This document shows positions 42,534 through 52,100 of a stretch of 64,000 bases of DNA, piece by piece. How positions within the stretch are numbered: the stretch's first letter is position 1; each line of letters begins with the position of its first letter. Under the pieces are notes generated by a model that ran no database searches, was not told the DNA's origin, and worked only from the letters and a program-made list of their open reading frames with translations. A program made the position numbers and the translations under genes. This DNA is from Deltaproteobacteria bacterium (lineage in GTDB: Bacteria > Myxococcota_A > Polyangia > DRWM01 > JAAZOP01): NCBI GenBank assembly GCA_016218815.1, contig JACRCX010000142.1, forward strand, positions 1-64,000, in the 5' to 3' direction.

Positions 42534-43559
42534 GTGCGCACGACAGATTCCACGGTTCGATGCCGTCGCCGCGTGACGCCGGCGTCGAGGCTCGGCGCGG
42601 GCACCTTCGCGGGACTCGTGCTCGCGGCCCTCGGCTGCGCCGAGGGCGAGTCGTCGACCACGGACGACGGGGGTACGACCGACGGGCGCGACGGGGCGGC
42701 CGACGTCGACGCGGGCGAGGGCCTCGACTCCGCGGCGGACGAGGCGACCGGCAGGGACGACGCGACCGGCGGAGAGGACGGGGGGCCGCGGGACGACGGC
42801 GCGGCGGGCGACGACGGTTCCGGAGCGTGCACGACCGCCGACGCCGTGGAGCCGCTGTGGGGCAACGGGGGGTTCGCCATCACCGGCAACTGGTCGTGGG
42901 CGCCGATGGCCGTCCGCGTGACGGGGTGCGGCGGGGTACCGGTCGCCGGCGCGACGGTGCAGTGGCAGGTCGTCGACACGATCGGCGTGATGTCCGAGGA
43001 CATCTCGCTGCCGCCGAGCGTCACGCTGACGACAACCAGCGACGCGGCGGGGGTGGCGCGCGCAATGTTCCGCTGTCCCAGCGGGATGCCCAATCCGTCG
43101 GATTCGGCCGATCCGGGCACGGTGCGGGTGAGCGCGGGGGGCGACTCGCTCGAATACCTCGTGACGGTGTTCAACTCGTGCCCGTTGGCGGGCTGTGGCA
43201 GCTCGCCGCCGTTGTCGCCGCAGATGGTGGTGGTCGAGCCGGCGGGCTTCGACCTGGGGACGCGCCGCGTGGGCGACACGATCCCAGGCGGCGTGCAGGT
43301 GCAGGTGGCCAACGCGACCGGATGGGCGCCGGGGAGTCCGGCGCCGAACGTCTCCCTGCGGCTCGTAGGTCCGGACGACGGCGGGACGGAGTTCGTGCCC
43401 AGCGCGATCCTGCGCTGCGCCGGCGAGACGGGCATTGTGCTCACGGACGCGACGGGGCTCGCGACCTGCGACGTCGAGGTGATCGGCTCCGGCACGTCGT
43501 TCCGGGTGCTGGTGGGGGAGAACCACTACTGGAACGCGTGGGTGAGCGTCTCGCCCTGA
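42534..43559 (+). CDS. lipoprotein with Ig-like domains
   Basis: The protein has 341 residues from GTG 42534 (GGAGGCGGAGA just upstream; ATG 42495 is an alternative). The signal peptide ends in LAALGC. An Asp/Gly/Ala tether runs to about residue 95. Two beta domains follow: about 100-205 (AVRVTGCGGVPVAGATVQWQ, TTTSDAAGVARAMFRC), which resembles a bacterial Ig-like/invasin domain, and about 225-340 (APNVSLRLVGPDDGG, VLTDATGLATCDVEVIGSGT). It is probably a surface adhesin-like protein. Confidence 0.75.
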   Translation: MRTTDSTVRCRRRVTPASRLGAGTFAGLVLAALGCAEGESSTTDDGGTTDGRDGAADVDAGEGLDSAADEATGRDDATGGEDGGPRDDGAAGDDGSGACTTADAVEPLWGNGGFAITGNWSWAPMAVRVTGCGGVPVAGATVQWQVVDTIGVMSEDISLPPSVTLTTTSDAAGVARAMFRCPSGMPNPSDSADPGTVRVSAGGDSLEYLVTVFNSCPLAGCGSSPPLSPQMVVVEPAGFDLGTRRVGDTIPGGVQVQVANATGWAPGSPAPNVSLRLVGPDDGGTEFVPSAILRCAGETGIVLTDATGLATCDVEVIGSGTSFRVLVGENHYWNAWVSVSP

Positions 43560-43610
43560 ACTGCTGATCCCGCGGTTCGTGACGACGCGTCAGCCTTCTC
43601 CGGACCGGAC

Positions 43611-43702
43611 GAGGAGAGGTGGGGAGGCCGACGGGAGAGGTGGCGAGGCGCCCGACTCCTCCCCACCTCTCCAGCCGATCTCTTCACCTCTCCCCGAACT
43701 TG
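43611..43702. repeat. GAGAGGTGGNGAGG repeats, direct and inverted
   Basis: GAGAGGTGGGGAGG, then GAGAGGTGGCGAGG, and then the inverted CCTCCCCACCTCTCC and CACCTCTCCCC. The direct and inverted copies could pair into a long hairpin between the Ig-like gene and the flippase/sulfatase gene. Confidence 0.6.
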
Positions 43703-43735
43703 ACTCGGGAGGCCGGTACCGCAACTCTCCCGGCG

Positions 43736-46700
43736 ATGAAGTCGGCGAAGAAGATCGTCGGGTTCGGGGTCAAGCTGCTCGTATCGTTCGGCCTGGTCGC
43801 GTTCGTCCTCTACAAGATCGGCCAGCAGGCGGAGTGGGACCAGCTCAAGGACCGCCTGGCGGCGATCGATCCGGGATGGACGACGCTCGCCGTCCTGGCG
43901 CAGCTCGCCGCGATGGCCTGCACGCTGGGACGCTGGAAGCTGCTGCTCGACGGGCAGCAGATGGTCGTCCCCTGGAAGCACCTGCTGGGCGCGTTCATGA
44001 TCGGGCGCTTCATCGGCACGTTCACGCCCTCGACGATCGGCCTGGACGGCTACCGCATGTACGACATCGCGAAGCACTCGGGCAAGGTCGCCCCGGCGGT
44101 GTCGGTGATCCTGGTCGAGAAGGTGATCGGCTTCTTCGTGCTGTCGGTGCTGGTGCTGGCCACGCTGCCGTGGGGCTTCGACATCCTGCCGACCTCGACG
44201 CTGTCGGCGGTGGCCGTGCTGTACCTCATCCCCGTCACGTTGTCGCTCGTCCTCTTGGTCAAGCCGTCGCTGATCCAGCGGCTGCTGGGCGTCTTCTTCC
44301 GCCCGGGGACGAAGCTGGGGAAGAAGGTGGAGACCGCGGCGGCGGCCGTGACCACGTACGAGGCGCAGCGGGGCAAGCTGCTGCGCGCCGTGGCGCTCGG
44401 CTTCCCCGTCCACATCTTCTCGATCTTCATCTTCATCTTCACGGGCTACGCCATCGGCGCGCCGGTTTCGGTCACCGAGATGCTGTTTGTGGGTCCGCTG
44501 GTGATCACCGCGACGGTCCTGCCGATCTCGCTTTCGGGCCTCGGCGTGCGCGAGGCGGCCTTCATCTACCTCCTGACCAAGGCCGGGGTGACGACGACCG
44601 AGGCCGCGCTGCTGTCGTTCCTGGGGTACGTCATCGGCCGGGCGATCTCGATGGCCGGCGGCGTCGTATGGCTCGCGCGGCGCATCGGGTACAAGGTCGA
44701 GATCACCGGGAAGGCGATGGAAGGGCGAGCGGACGAGGGGGCGGGGGGGCGAGCGGACGAGCGGACGAGCGGACGAACGGACGAAGAGGAACCGGAGAGG
44801 GCGCTGTTGGGGGCGGTGAAGCACGTGTGGACGGGGGCGACGGCGGGACTGCTGGCCGGGATGGTGGTGGGCGTGCTGGAGATGACGTACATCCTCCTGC
44901 GCATCCCGCCGCCGCGTCCGTGGGGCTCTCTCTTGTACGCGGGCGGGTTGTACGGCGTCTTCCTGATGGTCGCGGGAGCGGGAACCGGGTTGGGATTGTG
45001 GCTCCTGGCACGGTTCTTCTCGGAAAAGCGGCGGTGGTTGCGGGCGACGGCCGAGGGGCTGTGGGCCGGTCTGACGATGGCAATGATCTCGGGGCTGGCG
45101 CTGGTGATTGTGCGCTTCCGGGTCTTCAGGGACTGGTTCGACGAGCGGCTGCCGCCGATGAGCGCGGGGGGGCTGGGACTGCAGCTCCTGATGCTGGTCG
45201 TCTTCGGCGCGCTGTTCGTGGGCGGGTACCTCGGGCTACGCAAAGCGTTGCGGGCGAAGCGGGCGGCATGGTTCCGAAGAACGTGGGGGCCGCTCGTGCC
45301 GATCGCGGCGATGCTGCTGCCCGGGCTGCTGGGGATGGCGCTGGCGAGCGAGCGCGGGGTGGGGGGCAACCGGAACGCGCCGCGCCCGCCGGCGGGATCG
45401 CCGAACGTCGTGCTGATCATGATCGACACGATGCGGGTGGACGAGGTCGGGGCGTACAACCCCGAGGCGGCGAAGCGCAAGCAGACGCCGAACATCGACC
45501 AGCTGGCCAAGGAGTCGATCGTCTTCCGGCAGGCGTTCGCCAACGCGTCGTGGACGAAGCCGTCGGTGGCCTCGATCCTGACCGGCCGCTTCCCCTCCGC
45601 GCACGGGGCGGTGTCGAAGGACGACGCGCTGCCGGACGGGGCGCGGACGATTGCCGAGCTGTTGTCGGCCAAGGGCTACCGCACGGCGGGCGTCGTGACG
45701 AACTACAATCTCGCGCCCGACTTCAACTTCCAGCAGGGGTTCGACGAGTACCGCTATCTGACGCCGCGCTACTTCCTGGGCGCCGACGACACGACTGCGA
45801 AGCTCGCGCTGTACCAGATCTTCCGGCTGTTCCACGAGCGCTATTTCACGGGGGCGCACGACGTCGAGCGCTACTACCAGGACGCGAAGCGGACGACGGA
45901 CGAGGGGTTGGCGTGGCTGGACCGGCACCGGGCCGCGGAGCCCGACCGGCCGTTCTTCCTGTGGGTGCAGTACATGGACCCGCACGACCCGTACTTCGCG
46001 CACGACGGCACGGGCGAGGTGTACGGGCACGCGATCAATCCGGACCCGCCCAAGGAGAAGCGCGACCGGATCCTGGACGTGTACCGTCAGGAGATCCGGT
46101 TCACGGACGAGCACGTCGGGCGGCTGCTGGACGGGCTGCGCGAGCGGGGGTTGCTGGACGACTCGGTGGTGGTGCTGTGGTCGGACCACGGCGAGGAGTT
46201 CCAGGACCACGGCGACTGGTGGCACGGGACGTCGCTCTACGACGAGCTGGTGCACGTGCCGTTGATGGTGCGGCCGCCGCGGACGACGCCGCGCGTGGGG
46301 TGGGACCGCCCGCCGATGCGCCTTTCGCATCTGGACGTGCCGTTCTGGGTGAGCCTGGTCGACGTACCGTACACCGTCCTGTCCGAGGCGGGATATACGG
46401 CGCAGGAGTTGGCGGGGTTCGGTCAGCAGGGGGCGGACCTGATCGCGCCCCGCACGCAGGCCCTGGTGTTCATGGAGGAGGACCACCAGGGCAATGTGCT
46501 GCGGGCGCTGCGCTGGACCGACGCGAGCGGGCAGCCCTTCAAGCTCATCGAGGCCGAGGCGATCGCGCGGCCGGGGTTGCGGCCGGAGGAGCTGTACTCG
46601 GTGGCGGGCACCGACCGAGCCGCGCCGTTGACGGCGGAGGCGACGGCGGCGCGTGAACACGAGGATCTGACGGCGCAGCGGCCCGAGGTGTTGGCGGACG

Positions 46701-46903
46701 GCAGGCAGCGGATCGCGGTGCCGGCCGAGGCGGCGCGATTGGCCGCCCTACCCCGCCAGGTGGTCACCACCGCGACCGACACCGCGCGTCTCGAGGCGCT
46801 GGGCTACATCCAGAAGGCGGCGGACGCGGATGCCGGCACGGATGCCGACGGTGACACGTCGGGCGCGGATGCGGATGCCGAAACCACCGGTGAACGCAAG
46901 TAG
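43736..46903 (+). CDS. flippase-like (LPG synthase TM) domain fused to membrane sulfatase
   Basis: The protein has 1055 residues. Residues 1 to about 320 are a lysylphosphatidylglycerol-synthetase-type transmembrane domain with eight to nine helices (IGRFIGTFTPSTIGLDGYRM; LPISLSGLGVREAAFIYLL). A linker (about 330-352) rich in GRADE/RTSGRTD is encoded by an 8-bp tandem array. Next come about five membrane helices (370-530) and a sulfatase/alkaline-phosphatase-like domain outside (about 555-950): NVVLIMIDTMRVDEVGAY, NASWTKPSVASILTGRFPSA, QYMDPHDPY and WSDHGEEFQDHG. The nucleophile position reads TKPSV, so a Ser- or Thr-type enzyme such as a phosphoethanolamine- or phosphoglycerol transferase relative is possible. 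The C-terminal tail is Asp/Ala-rich. Confidence 0.88.
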   Translation: MKSAKKIVGFGVKLLVSFGLVAFVLYKIGQQAEWDQLKDRLAAIDPGWTTLAVLAQLAAMACTLGRWKLLLDGQQMVVPWKHLLGAFMIGRFIGTFTPSTIGLDGYRMYDIAKHSGKVAPAVSVILVEKVIGFFVLSVLVLATLPWGFDILPTSTLSAVAVLYLIPVTLSLVLLVKPSLIQRLLGVFFRPGTKLGKKVETAAAAVTTYEAQRGKLLRAVALGFPVHIFSIFIFIFTGYAIGAPVSVTEMLFVGPLVITATVLPISLSGLGVREAAFIYLLTKAGVTTTEAALLSFLGYVIGRAISMAGGVVWLARRIGYKVEITGKAMEGRADEGAGGRADERTSGRTDEEEPERALLGAVKHVWTGATAGLLAGMVVGVLEMTYILLRIPPPRPWGSLLYAGGLYGVFLMVAGAGTGLGLWLLARFFSEKRRWLRATAEGLWAGLTMAMISGLALVIVRFRVFRDWFDERLPPMSAGGLGLQLLMLVVFGALFVGGYLGLRKALRAKRAAWFRRTWGPLVPIAAMLLPGLLGMALASERGVGGNRNAPRPPAGSPNVVLIMIDTMRVDEVGAYNPEAAKRKQTPNIDQLAKESIVFRQAFANASWTKPSVASILTGRFPSAHGAVSKDDALPDGARTIAELLSAKGYRTAGVVTNYNLAPDFNFQQGFDEYRYLTPRYFLGADDTTAKLALYQIFRLFHERYFTGAHDVERYYQDAKRTTDEGLAWLDRHRAAEPDRPFFLWVQYMDPHDPYFAHDGTGEVYGHAINPDPPKEKRDRILDVYRQEIRFTDEHVGRLLDGLRERGLLDDSVVVLWSDHGEEFQDHGDWWHGTSLYDELVHVPLMVRPPRTTPRVGWDRPPMRLSHLDVPFWVSLVDVPYTVLSEAGYTAQELAGFGQQGADLIAPRTQALVFMEEDHQGNVLRALRWTDASGQPFKLIEAEAIARPGLRPEELYSVAGTDRAAPLTAEATAAREHEDLTAQRPEVLADGRQRIAVPAEAARLAALPRQVVTTATDTARLEALGYIQKAADADAGTDADGDTSGADADAETTGERK
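44724..44790 (+). repeat. 8-bp-unit array GAGCGGAC inside a coding region
   Basis: At least five copies of GAGCGGAC (one GAACGGAC) lie in frame in the flippase/sulfatase gene. They are translated as the hydrophilic linker between two membrane domains. The array is close in sequence to the intergenic one at 40114-40157. Confidence 0.8.
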
Positions 46904-46972
46904 ACGATGCGCGGAGCCCAGAGCCAGGAGTCTTCTCGGCGTCAGTCATCGCGCCCTCAGCGTCCGCCTGCG

Positions 46973-46993
46973 CCCTGAGCTTGTCGGAGGGTC
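46973..46993. repeat. CCCTGAGCTTGTCGGAGGGTC dispersed-type element
   Basis: One copy of a 21-bp sequence with an imperfect inverted repeat (CCCT and AGGG ends) in the 161-nt gap after the flippase/sulfatase gene. Elements of the form CCCTGAGC-TTGTCGAAGGG are, to my knowledge, widely dispersed in environmental bacterial genomes. No function is known to me. Confidence 0.5.
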
Positions 46994-47064
46994 AGCGGTA
47001 AGTCGGTCATGGCGCCCTCCCTTCCCCTCTGGCCAATCTCCGCCGTCGGGCTTAGGATGAAGCC

Positions 47065-47262
47065 ATGGTCGAGAAGGCAGTCGGGATCAAGGGCAAGCTG
47101 AAGAACCTCCTGTTGCAGGGGCTGGCGGGGCTGGCGCTGATCGTCGTCGCGTGGCTGGCGCTCTCCTTCCTCGTCGGCCTGGTCAAGTGGGTCGTCTCGA
47201 TGGTGGTGCTGCTGGCCGCGGGCTACGTGGTGTGGCGCATCTTCAAGGCGGTCGTGCTGTGA
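47065..47262 (+). CDS. small membrane protein
   Basis: The protein has 65 residues: a basic start (MVEKAVGIKGKLKN), then two hydrophobic segments (about 16-36 and 41-60) with a Lys/Trp at the turn. It has no known family. The gene is followed after 31 nt by a membrane protein gene on the same strand. Confidence 0.6.
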   Translation: MVEKAVGIKGKLKNLLLQGLAGLALIVVAWLALSFLVGLVKWVVSMVVLLAAGYVVWRIFKAVVL

Positions 47263-47293
47263 ACCGCAGGGTGGTGGAGGGCGACAGAGGGGC

Positions 47294-47845
47294 ATGACGG
47301 TCCTTCTGCCCGCCGCGCTGCTGCTGTCGCTGGCCGAGACGCCGGGGGCGCCGCCGGATCGCGGGGAGTACGACGCCTCGCCGTCCTCGCCCATCCCGCC
47401 CGGTTGGTCCGAGCTGGATCTGCGGATCGACACGCCGGGCGCGGGGGTCGTGGTCGACACGGCGCAGCTCTGCGGCCTGCCGTGCCGGATGCTGCTGGCG
47501 CCCGGAGAGCACGCCTTCCGGCTGATGGCGCCCGATCTCGACGCGCGGGACTACACCCGGACGTTCGAGGAAGGAAGCTCGCTGCTCCTCGAAGGCGGGC
47601 TGGTCGAGGAGTCGCGCGACGGGTGGGGCATCGCGTTGTACGTGATCGGGGCCGCGGCGCTCTTGACCGCGACGGCGCTGGTCGCGGCCGACGTGGCGCT
47701 CAACGTCGGCTATGCCCAAGGCGACTGGACGAAGTCGTACGCGGCCGCAGGGCTGGGCCCCATCGGATTGGCGCTGTCGATCTGGGGAGCGGTACGCGGC
47801 GGCGACGTCGAGGCGATCGAGCCGAGCGAGTCGGTTGGACGGTAG
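47294..47845 (+). CDS. exported membrane protein with PEGA-like segment
   Basis: The protein has 183 residues. A signal-like N-terminus (LLPAALLLSLAETPG) precedes a beta segment (LDLRIDTPGAGVVVDTAQLC then GLPCRMLLAPGEHAFRLMAP), typical of PEGA-type domains, and two C-terminal membrane helices (about 117-138 and 153-170). Similar exported proteins with a PEGA-like head and two C-terminal helices are common in Myxococcota. Its role is unknown. The start at ATG 47294 has AGAGGGGC upstream. Confidence 0.65.
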   Translation: MTVLLPAALLLSLAETPGAPPDRGEYDASPSSPIPPGWSELDLRIDTPGAGVVVDTAQLCGLPCRMLLAPGEHAFRLMAPDLDARDYTRTFEEGSSLLLEGGLVEESRDGWGIALYVIGAAALLTATALVAADVALNVGYAQGDWTKSYAAAGLGPIGLALSIWGAVRGGDVEAIEPSESVGR

Positions 47846-47855
47846 CCAAGGCTAC

Positions 47856-47887
47856 TGGTCCTTGGTCATTGGTTCTTGGTTCCGGGC
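47856..47887. repeat. 7-bp-unit array TCNTTGG
   Basis: Four copies (TCCTTGG, TCATTGG, TTCTTGG, TTCCGGG) directly after the previous gene. It belongs to the TTNTTGG family found also at 4305 and 8278. Confidence 0.75.
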
Positions 47888-47910
47888 AGGGGTGCCGGAC
47901 AGGGGCGGCG

Positions 47911-47951
47911 TTCTGCATCTCCCGTTGCATGTTTTGCATTTTTCATTTTCC
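47911..47951. repeat. 7-bp-unit AT-rich array TTTGCAT
   Basis: TTCTGCAT, GTTGCAT, TTTTGCAT and TTTTCAT units, with much lower GC than its surroundings, lie 24 nt upstream of the RND adaptor start. Promoter activity of this AT-rich stretch is possible. Confidence 0.6.
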
Positions 47952-47974
47952 CCCTCCGCGCTATCCTTGGCGCC

Positions 47975-49165
47975 GTGGGTACGGTCAGGGCCGTTCTCGT
48001 CGTGTTGGCCGCGGGGCTCGTCGTCGCGGCGTGCCGTCCGTCCGAGTCGCAGGGGTCGCCGCAGGCCGGGCAGCCCGCGGCGCAGCGGGCGTGGCCGGTG
48101 CGCTGGGCGAAGGCGCGGGCCCTGGCGGGCGGCGAGGACTACGTCGACCTGGAGGCCCTGCTGAACTCGCCCTCGCGCGTGCCGTTGGGCTTCAAGGTCG
48201 CGGGGCGTCTGGCCGAGCTGCACTGCGAGGAAGGGTCGTTCGTCTCGGCCGATCCGGCGCAGCCGATCGGGAAGATCGAGACGACGGACTACGAGCTGGC
48301 GCGGCAGGCGGCGGATGCGACACTCAAGCGCGCGCAGGCCGCGTACGGCCGCGCGCACGGCGTCGGCGTCTCGCACGCCGAGCGCGAGCTGGAGCGGGGG
48401 CGCGAGGTCGCGGCGGCGGGCGTGATTCCCGAGCGCGACCTGCAGGGCCTGGAGACGCAGCTGGACGACATGGAAGCGCAGGCGGGCGAGGCGGCGGCCG
48501 CGGTCCTGCAGGCGCGGGCTCTCCTGGCGCAGGCGGAGCAGGCGCTGGCGGACACGGTGCTGGTGGCGCCGTTCGCGGGGCTGGTGGTCAAGCGGATGGC
48601 CGAGCCCGGGCAGCTCCTGGGGCAGGGGATGCCGGCGTGCGTCATCGAGCGCACCGACGGGCTGGACGCGGTGGCCAGCCTGCCGGGCAACCTGCTGGTT
48701 TCGCTGGTGCGCGAGCGCGCGCCGCTGGTCACGGTCCACGACGCCGGCAACGTGAAGCTGGACGGATCGATCGAGGCGGCGGCGTGGGCGGGCGACGTGG
48801 AGACGGGGACGTTTCCGGTGAAGGTGCGGGTGCCCAACCCGGACGGGAGGTTCCGTTCGGGGATGCGCGTCACGGTGCGCCTCTGGCTCTGCCGGGGCGG
48901 CGCCGAAGCCGGCGAGACGATCTGGGAGATCCCGCTCGAATCGGTCGTGTCGCTCGTCGGGAAGACCTGGGTCTTCGCGGCGGCGGCGGACGACCGGGCG
49001 GCGGTGCGGCGCATCGAGGTCGACGTCCGGGAGCTGGGGCGGGACGGGCTGGCGCGGGTGGCGGCGGCGTTCCCCGGGCCGGCGCTGGTGGTGGCCGAGG
49101 GTCAGTACGGGCTGCTGGACGTGGACGCGGTGGAGCTGCCGGTGCGCGAGGTCGCGCCGCCGTGA
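47975..49165 (+). CDS. RND efflux periplasmic adaptor lipoprotein
   Basis: The protein has 396 residues. GTG 47975 starts a lipoprotein signal (lipobox VVAAC, Cys21). The membrane-fusion-protein layout is seen: a lipoyl-like half (VPLGFKVAGRLAELHCEEGS, about 73-92), an alpha-helical hairpin (about 110-200), the second lipoyl half (VLVAPFAGLVVKRMAEPGQL), a beta-barrel (ESVVSLVGKTWVFAAAADDR) and a membrane-proximal end. It links the pump to an outer-membrane channel. The stop overlaps the pump start (GTGA), so both are translated together. No TolC-like gene is nearby. Confidence 0.92.
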   Translation: MGTVRAVLVVLAAGLVVAACRPSESQGSPQAGQPAAQRAWPVRWAKARALAGGEDYVDLEALLNSPSRVPLGFKVAGRLAELHCEEGSFVSADPAQPIGKIETTDYELARQAADATLKRAQAAYGRAHGVGVSHAERELERGREVAAAGVIPERDLQGLETQLDDMEAQAGEAAAAVLQARALLAQAEQALADTVLVAPFAGLVVKRMAEPGQLLGQGMPACVIERTDGLDAVASLPGNLLVSLVRERAPLVTVHDAGNVKLDGSIEAAAWAGDVETGTFPVKVRVPNPDGRFRSGMRVTVRLWLCRGGAEAGETIWEIPLESVVSLVGKTWVFAAAADDRAAVRRIEVDVRELGRDGLARVAAAFPGPALVVAEGQYGLLDVDAVELPVREVAPP

Positions 49166-52100
49166 TCCGCCGCATCGTCGCGGGGGCGGTCAACAACTGG
49201 CACGTGACCCTGGCCGGGTTCCTCGGCATCATCGCCGCCGGAGTCATCGGTTACCTGGAGCTGCGCCGCCAGGAGGATGCGAAGGTCCGGCCGCCGTACG
49301 CCCTGATCGTGACGATCTTCCCCGGCGCCGGGGCGGAGCGGGTGGAGAGCCTGGTCACGCGGCGGCTGGAGGAGGCGGTCGGGGCGATCGGGGACATCCG
49401 CTGGATCCAGTCGACCTCCCGCGCCAACGTCTCGATCATCAGCGTGCGGCTGGAGAACGGCGTCGACATCGACTCGCACTGGCAGGACCTGCGGGAGCGG
49501 GTGGCTTCGGTGCGGGCGGAGCTGCCGGAGGGGGTGCGGGAGCCGAAGATCGAGACGAAGACGTTCGACGACGTGGGGGTGATCCTGCTGGCGGTGACGG
49601 CGCCGGGGCAGGAGTGGGACGACGTCGAGCGCCGGCTGCGGGACGAGGCGCGCTCGCTGGAGCGGCGGTTCGAGTCGACGGCGGGGGTGGGGCGGGTCGA
49701 GATCCAGGGCGACCGCGAGGAGGAAGTCGCGGCGGAGCTGGATCTGGAGGCGATGAGCACGCGGCGGGTGACGCTGGAGCGGGTGCTCCAGGCGCTCGCG
49801 GCGCGCAACGTGCAGATCCCGCCGGGCAGCGTCGAGCAGGGCGCGACGTCGGTGGTCATCGAGGCGAGCGGCTTCTTCCGGTCGGAGCACGAGATCGGGG
49901 AGACGGTGGTCGACGTCACCGCCGCGGGGACCCCGGTGCGGCTGCGGGAGATCGGTCGGGTCGTGCGGCGGTGGAAGGACGCCGAGGAGCGGGTGTACCG
50001 CAACGGGGCGCCGGCGATGCTCTTGACGATCTACCCGCAGGACTCGGCGGACCTGGTGGAGCTGGCCGACCGGCTGCGGGGGGTGATCGACGAGCGGTCG
50101 GCGGCGGCGCCGCCGGGGCTGCGGCTGGATATCGTGACGGACCAGGGCGAACGGATCGAGGAGCGGGTGGGGAGCTTCGTCGAAAACCTGTGGCAGGGGA
50201 TGCTGATCGTCGTGGTGATCTCGATCTTCCTGCTCGGCGTGCGCAACGCGATCCTGGTCTCGATCGCGGTCCCGGCGTCGTGCCTGGGGGCGCTGTTCGT
50301 GATGTGGGCGACGGGGATCGACATCCACCAGGTCTCGCTGGGCGCGCTGGTCATCGCGCTGGGGATGCTGGTGGACAACGCGATCGTGGTCGCGGACAAC
50401 GTGGTGGCCCACCTGCGCCTGGGCAAGGACCGGGTGACGGCGGCGATCGACGGGGCGGCCGAGGTCAACATGGCGATCCTGTCGTCCACGTTGACGACGA
50501 TCGCGGCCTTCATCCCGCTGATGATGATGCCCGGGCTCGCGGGCGAGTACGTCTCGACGCTGCCGTTCGTGGTCTCGGCGGCGCTGGCCTGGTCGTACGT
50601 CTTCGCGCTGCTGGTGACGCCGATGATCTCCGCGCGGGCGTTGGGCCCGAAGATCGGGCCGGTCGAACGAGCGCAGCAAGCGATCGCGCGGGGGTTCCGG
50701 CGAGCGTCGCGCGTCTTCCTCAAGGGACGCTGGCTGGTCGCGGCCGCGGCGGTCGCGGCGGTCGCACTCTCCGTCGCCGGCATGGGGCGGCTGGGGCTGC
50801 AGTTCTTCCCCAAGGCCGAGATGCCGTTCTTCCTGGTCGACGTCGAGGGGCCGGACGGCTCGACGGTCGAGCGGACGACGCAGGCGGTGCGGGTGGTGGA
50901 GGCGCGGCTGCGGCGCGAGCCGATCGTGGCCGAGACGACGTCGAGCGTGGGGACCGCGGTGCCGCGGTTCTTCTACACGCACTTCGCGCGGGAGAACGAC
51001 CCGTCGCTGGCGGAGATCCTGGTGCAGGCCAAGCCGGGAACGTCGCCCGACGCGATCCATGAGACGGTGGAGCGGCTGAACCGCGAGCTGGTCGACATCC
51101 CCGACACCCGGGTGACGGGGCGCGAGATCGAGCTGGGGCCGCCCGTGGGGGCGCCGGTGGTGATCCGGCTGATCGGCGACGACGTCGCGCTGCTGCGCAG
51201 CGCGAGCCGCACGCTGCGCACGGCGCTGCTGCACGACCCGGCGGTGACGCGCGCCGCGGACGACTTCGGGCAGGAGACGCGCGAGGTCCGCGCCGTCGTG
51301 GACGACGGGCGGCTGTCGATCGCCGGACTATCGCACTACCACGTCGCGGCGACGATCCGCGCGGCCGTGGAAGGCGTCGCCGCGACCGCGTTCGACACGC
51401 ACGACGACGAGATCGACGTCACCGTCCGCGCCAAGCCGGCCGATCGCGACGACTTCTCGCTGCTCGAGGATCTGTACCTCGACTCGCCGACCGCCGGGAA
51501 AGTGCCGCTGCGCCAGGTCGCGCGCCTGGAGCCGGTCTTCGACGTCGGCCGGCTGCACCGCCGGAACCTCGAACGGACCCTGTCGCTCAAGGTCTGGTCC
51601 GATTCGCTCCTGGCGGCCGAATTGCAGCAACGGGTGGAGAAGGTGCTGGCCGGGTTCCAGGTGCCGCCGGGGGTCCGGCTCGAGCTGGGGGGGGAGTCGG
51701 AGGAACGCGACGAGGCGTTCGCGAACCTCGGGTACGCCGCGATCATCGCCGTCGCGGTCATCCTGGTCATCCTCGTGGCGCAGTTCCGCTCCTACCGGCA
51801 GGCGCTGCTCATCCTCACGACGATTCCCTTCTCCTTCGTCGGCGCATTCCTGGGCCTGTGGCTGCTCGACGCGCCGCTGGGCTTCATGGCGATGCTCGGG
51901 CTCATCTCGCTGTCGGGGGTCGTCGTCAACAACGCCATCCTGCTGCTCGAGTTCGTGAACATCGGCATCCGGAAGGGGATGAGCGTGGACGAGGCGATCC
52001 TCGAGGCGAGCGCGGGCCGGCTGCGACCGATCCTGGCGACAAGCCTGACCACCGTGGTGGGCCTGTTGCCGCTGACGTTCTCGGGCGGGGGGTTCTGGGA

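Noticed and set aside
47404..49161. N-terminal extension of the RND pump frame by 586 codons
   Set aside because: The extension is a shadow of the adaptor gene. The GTGA overlap at 49162 gives a standard pump length.
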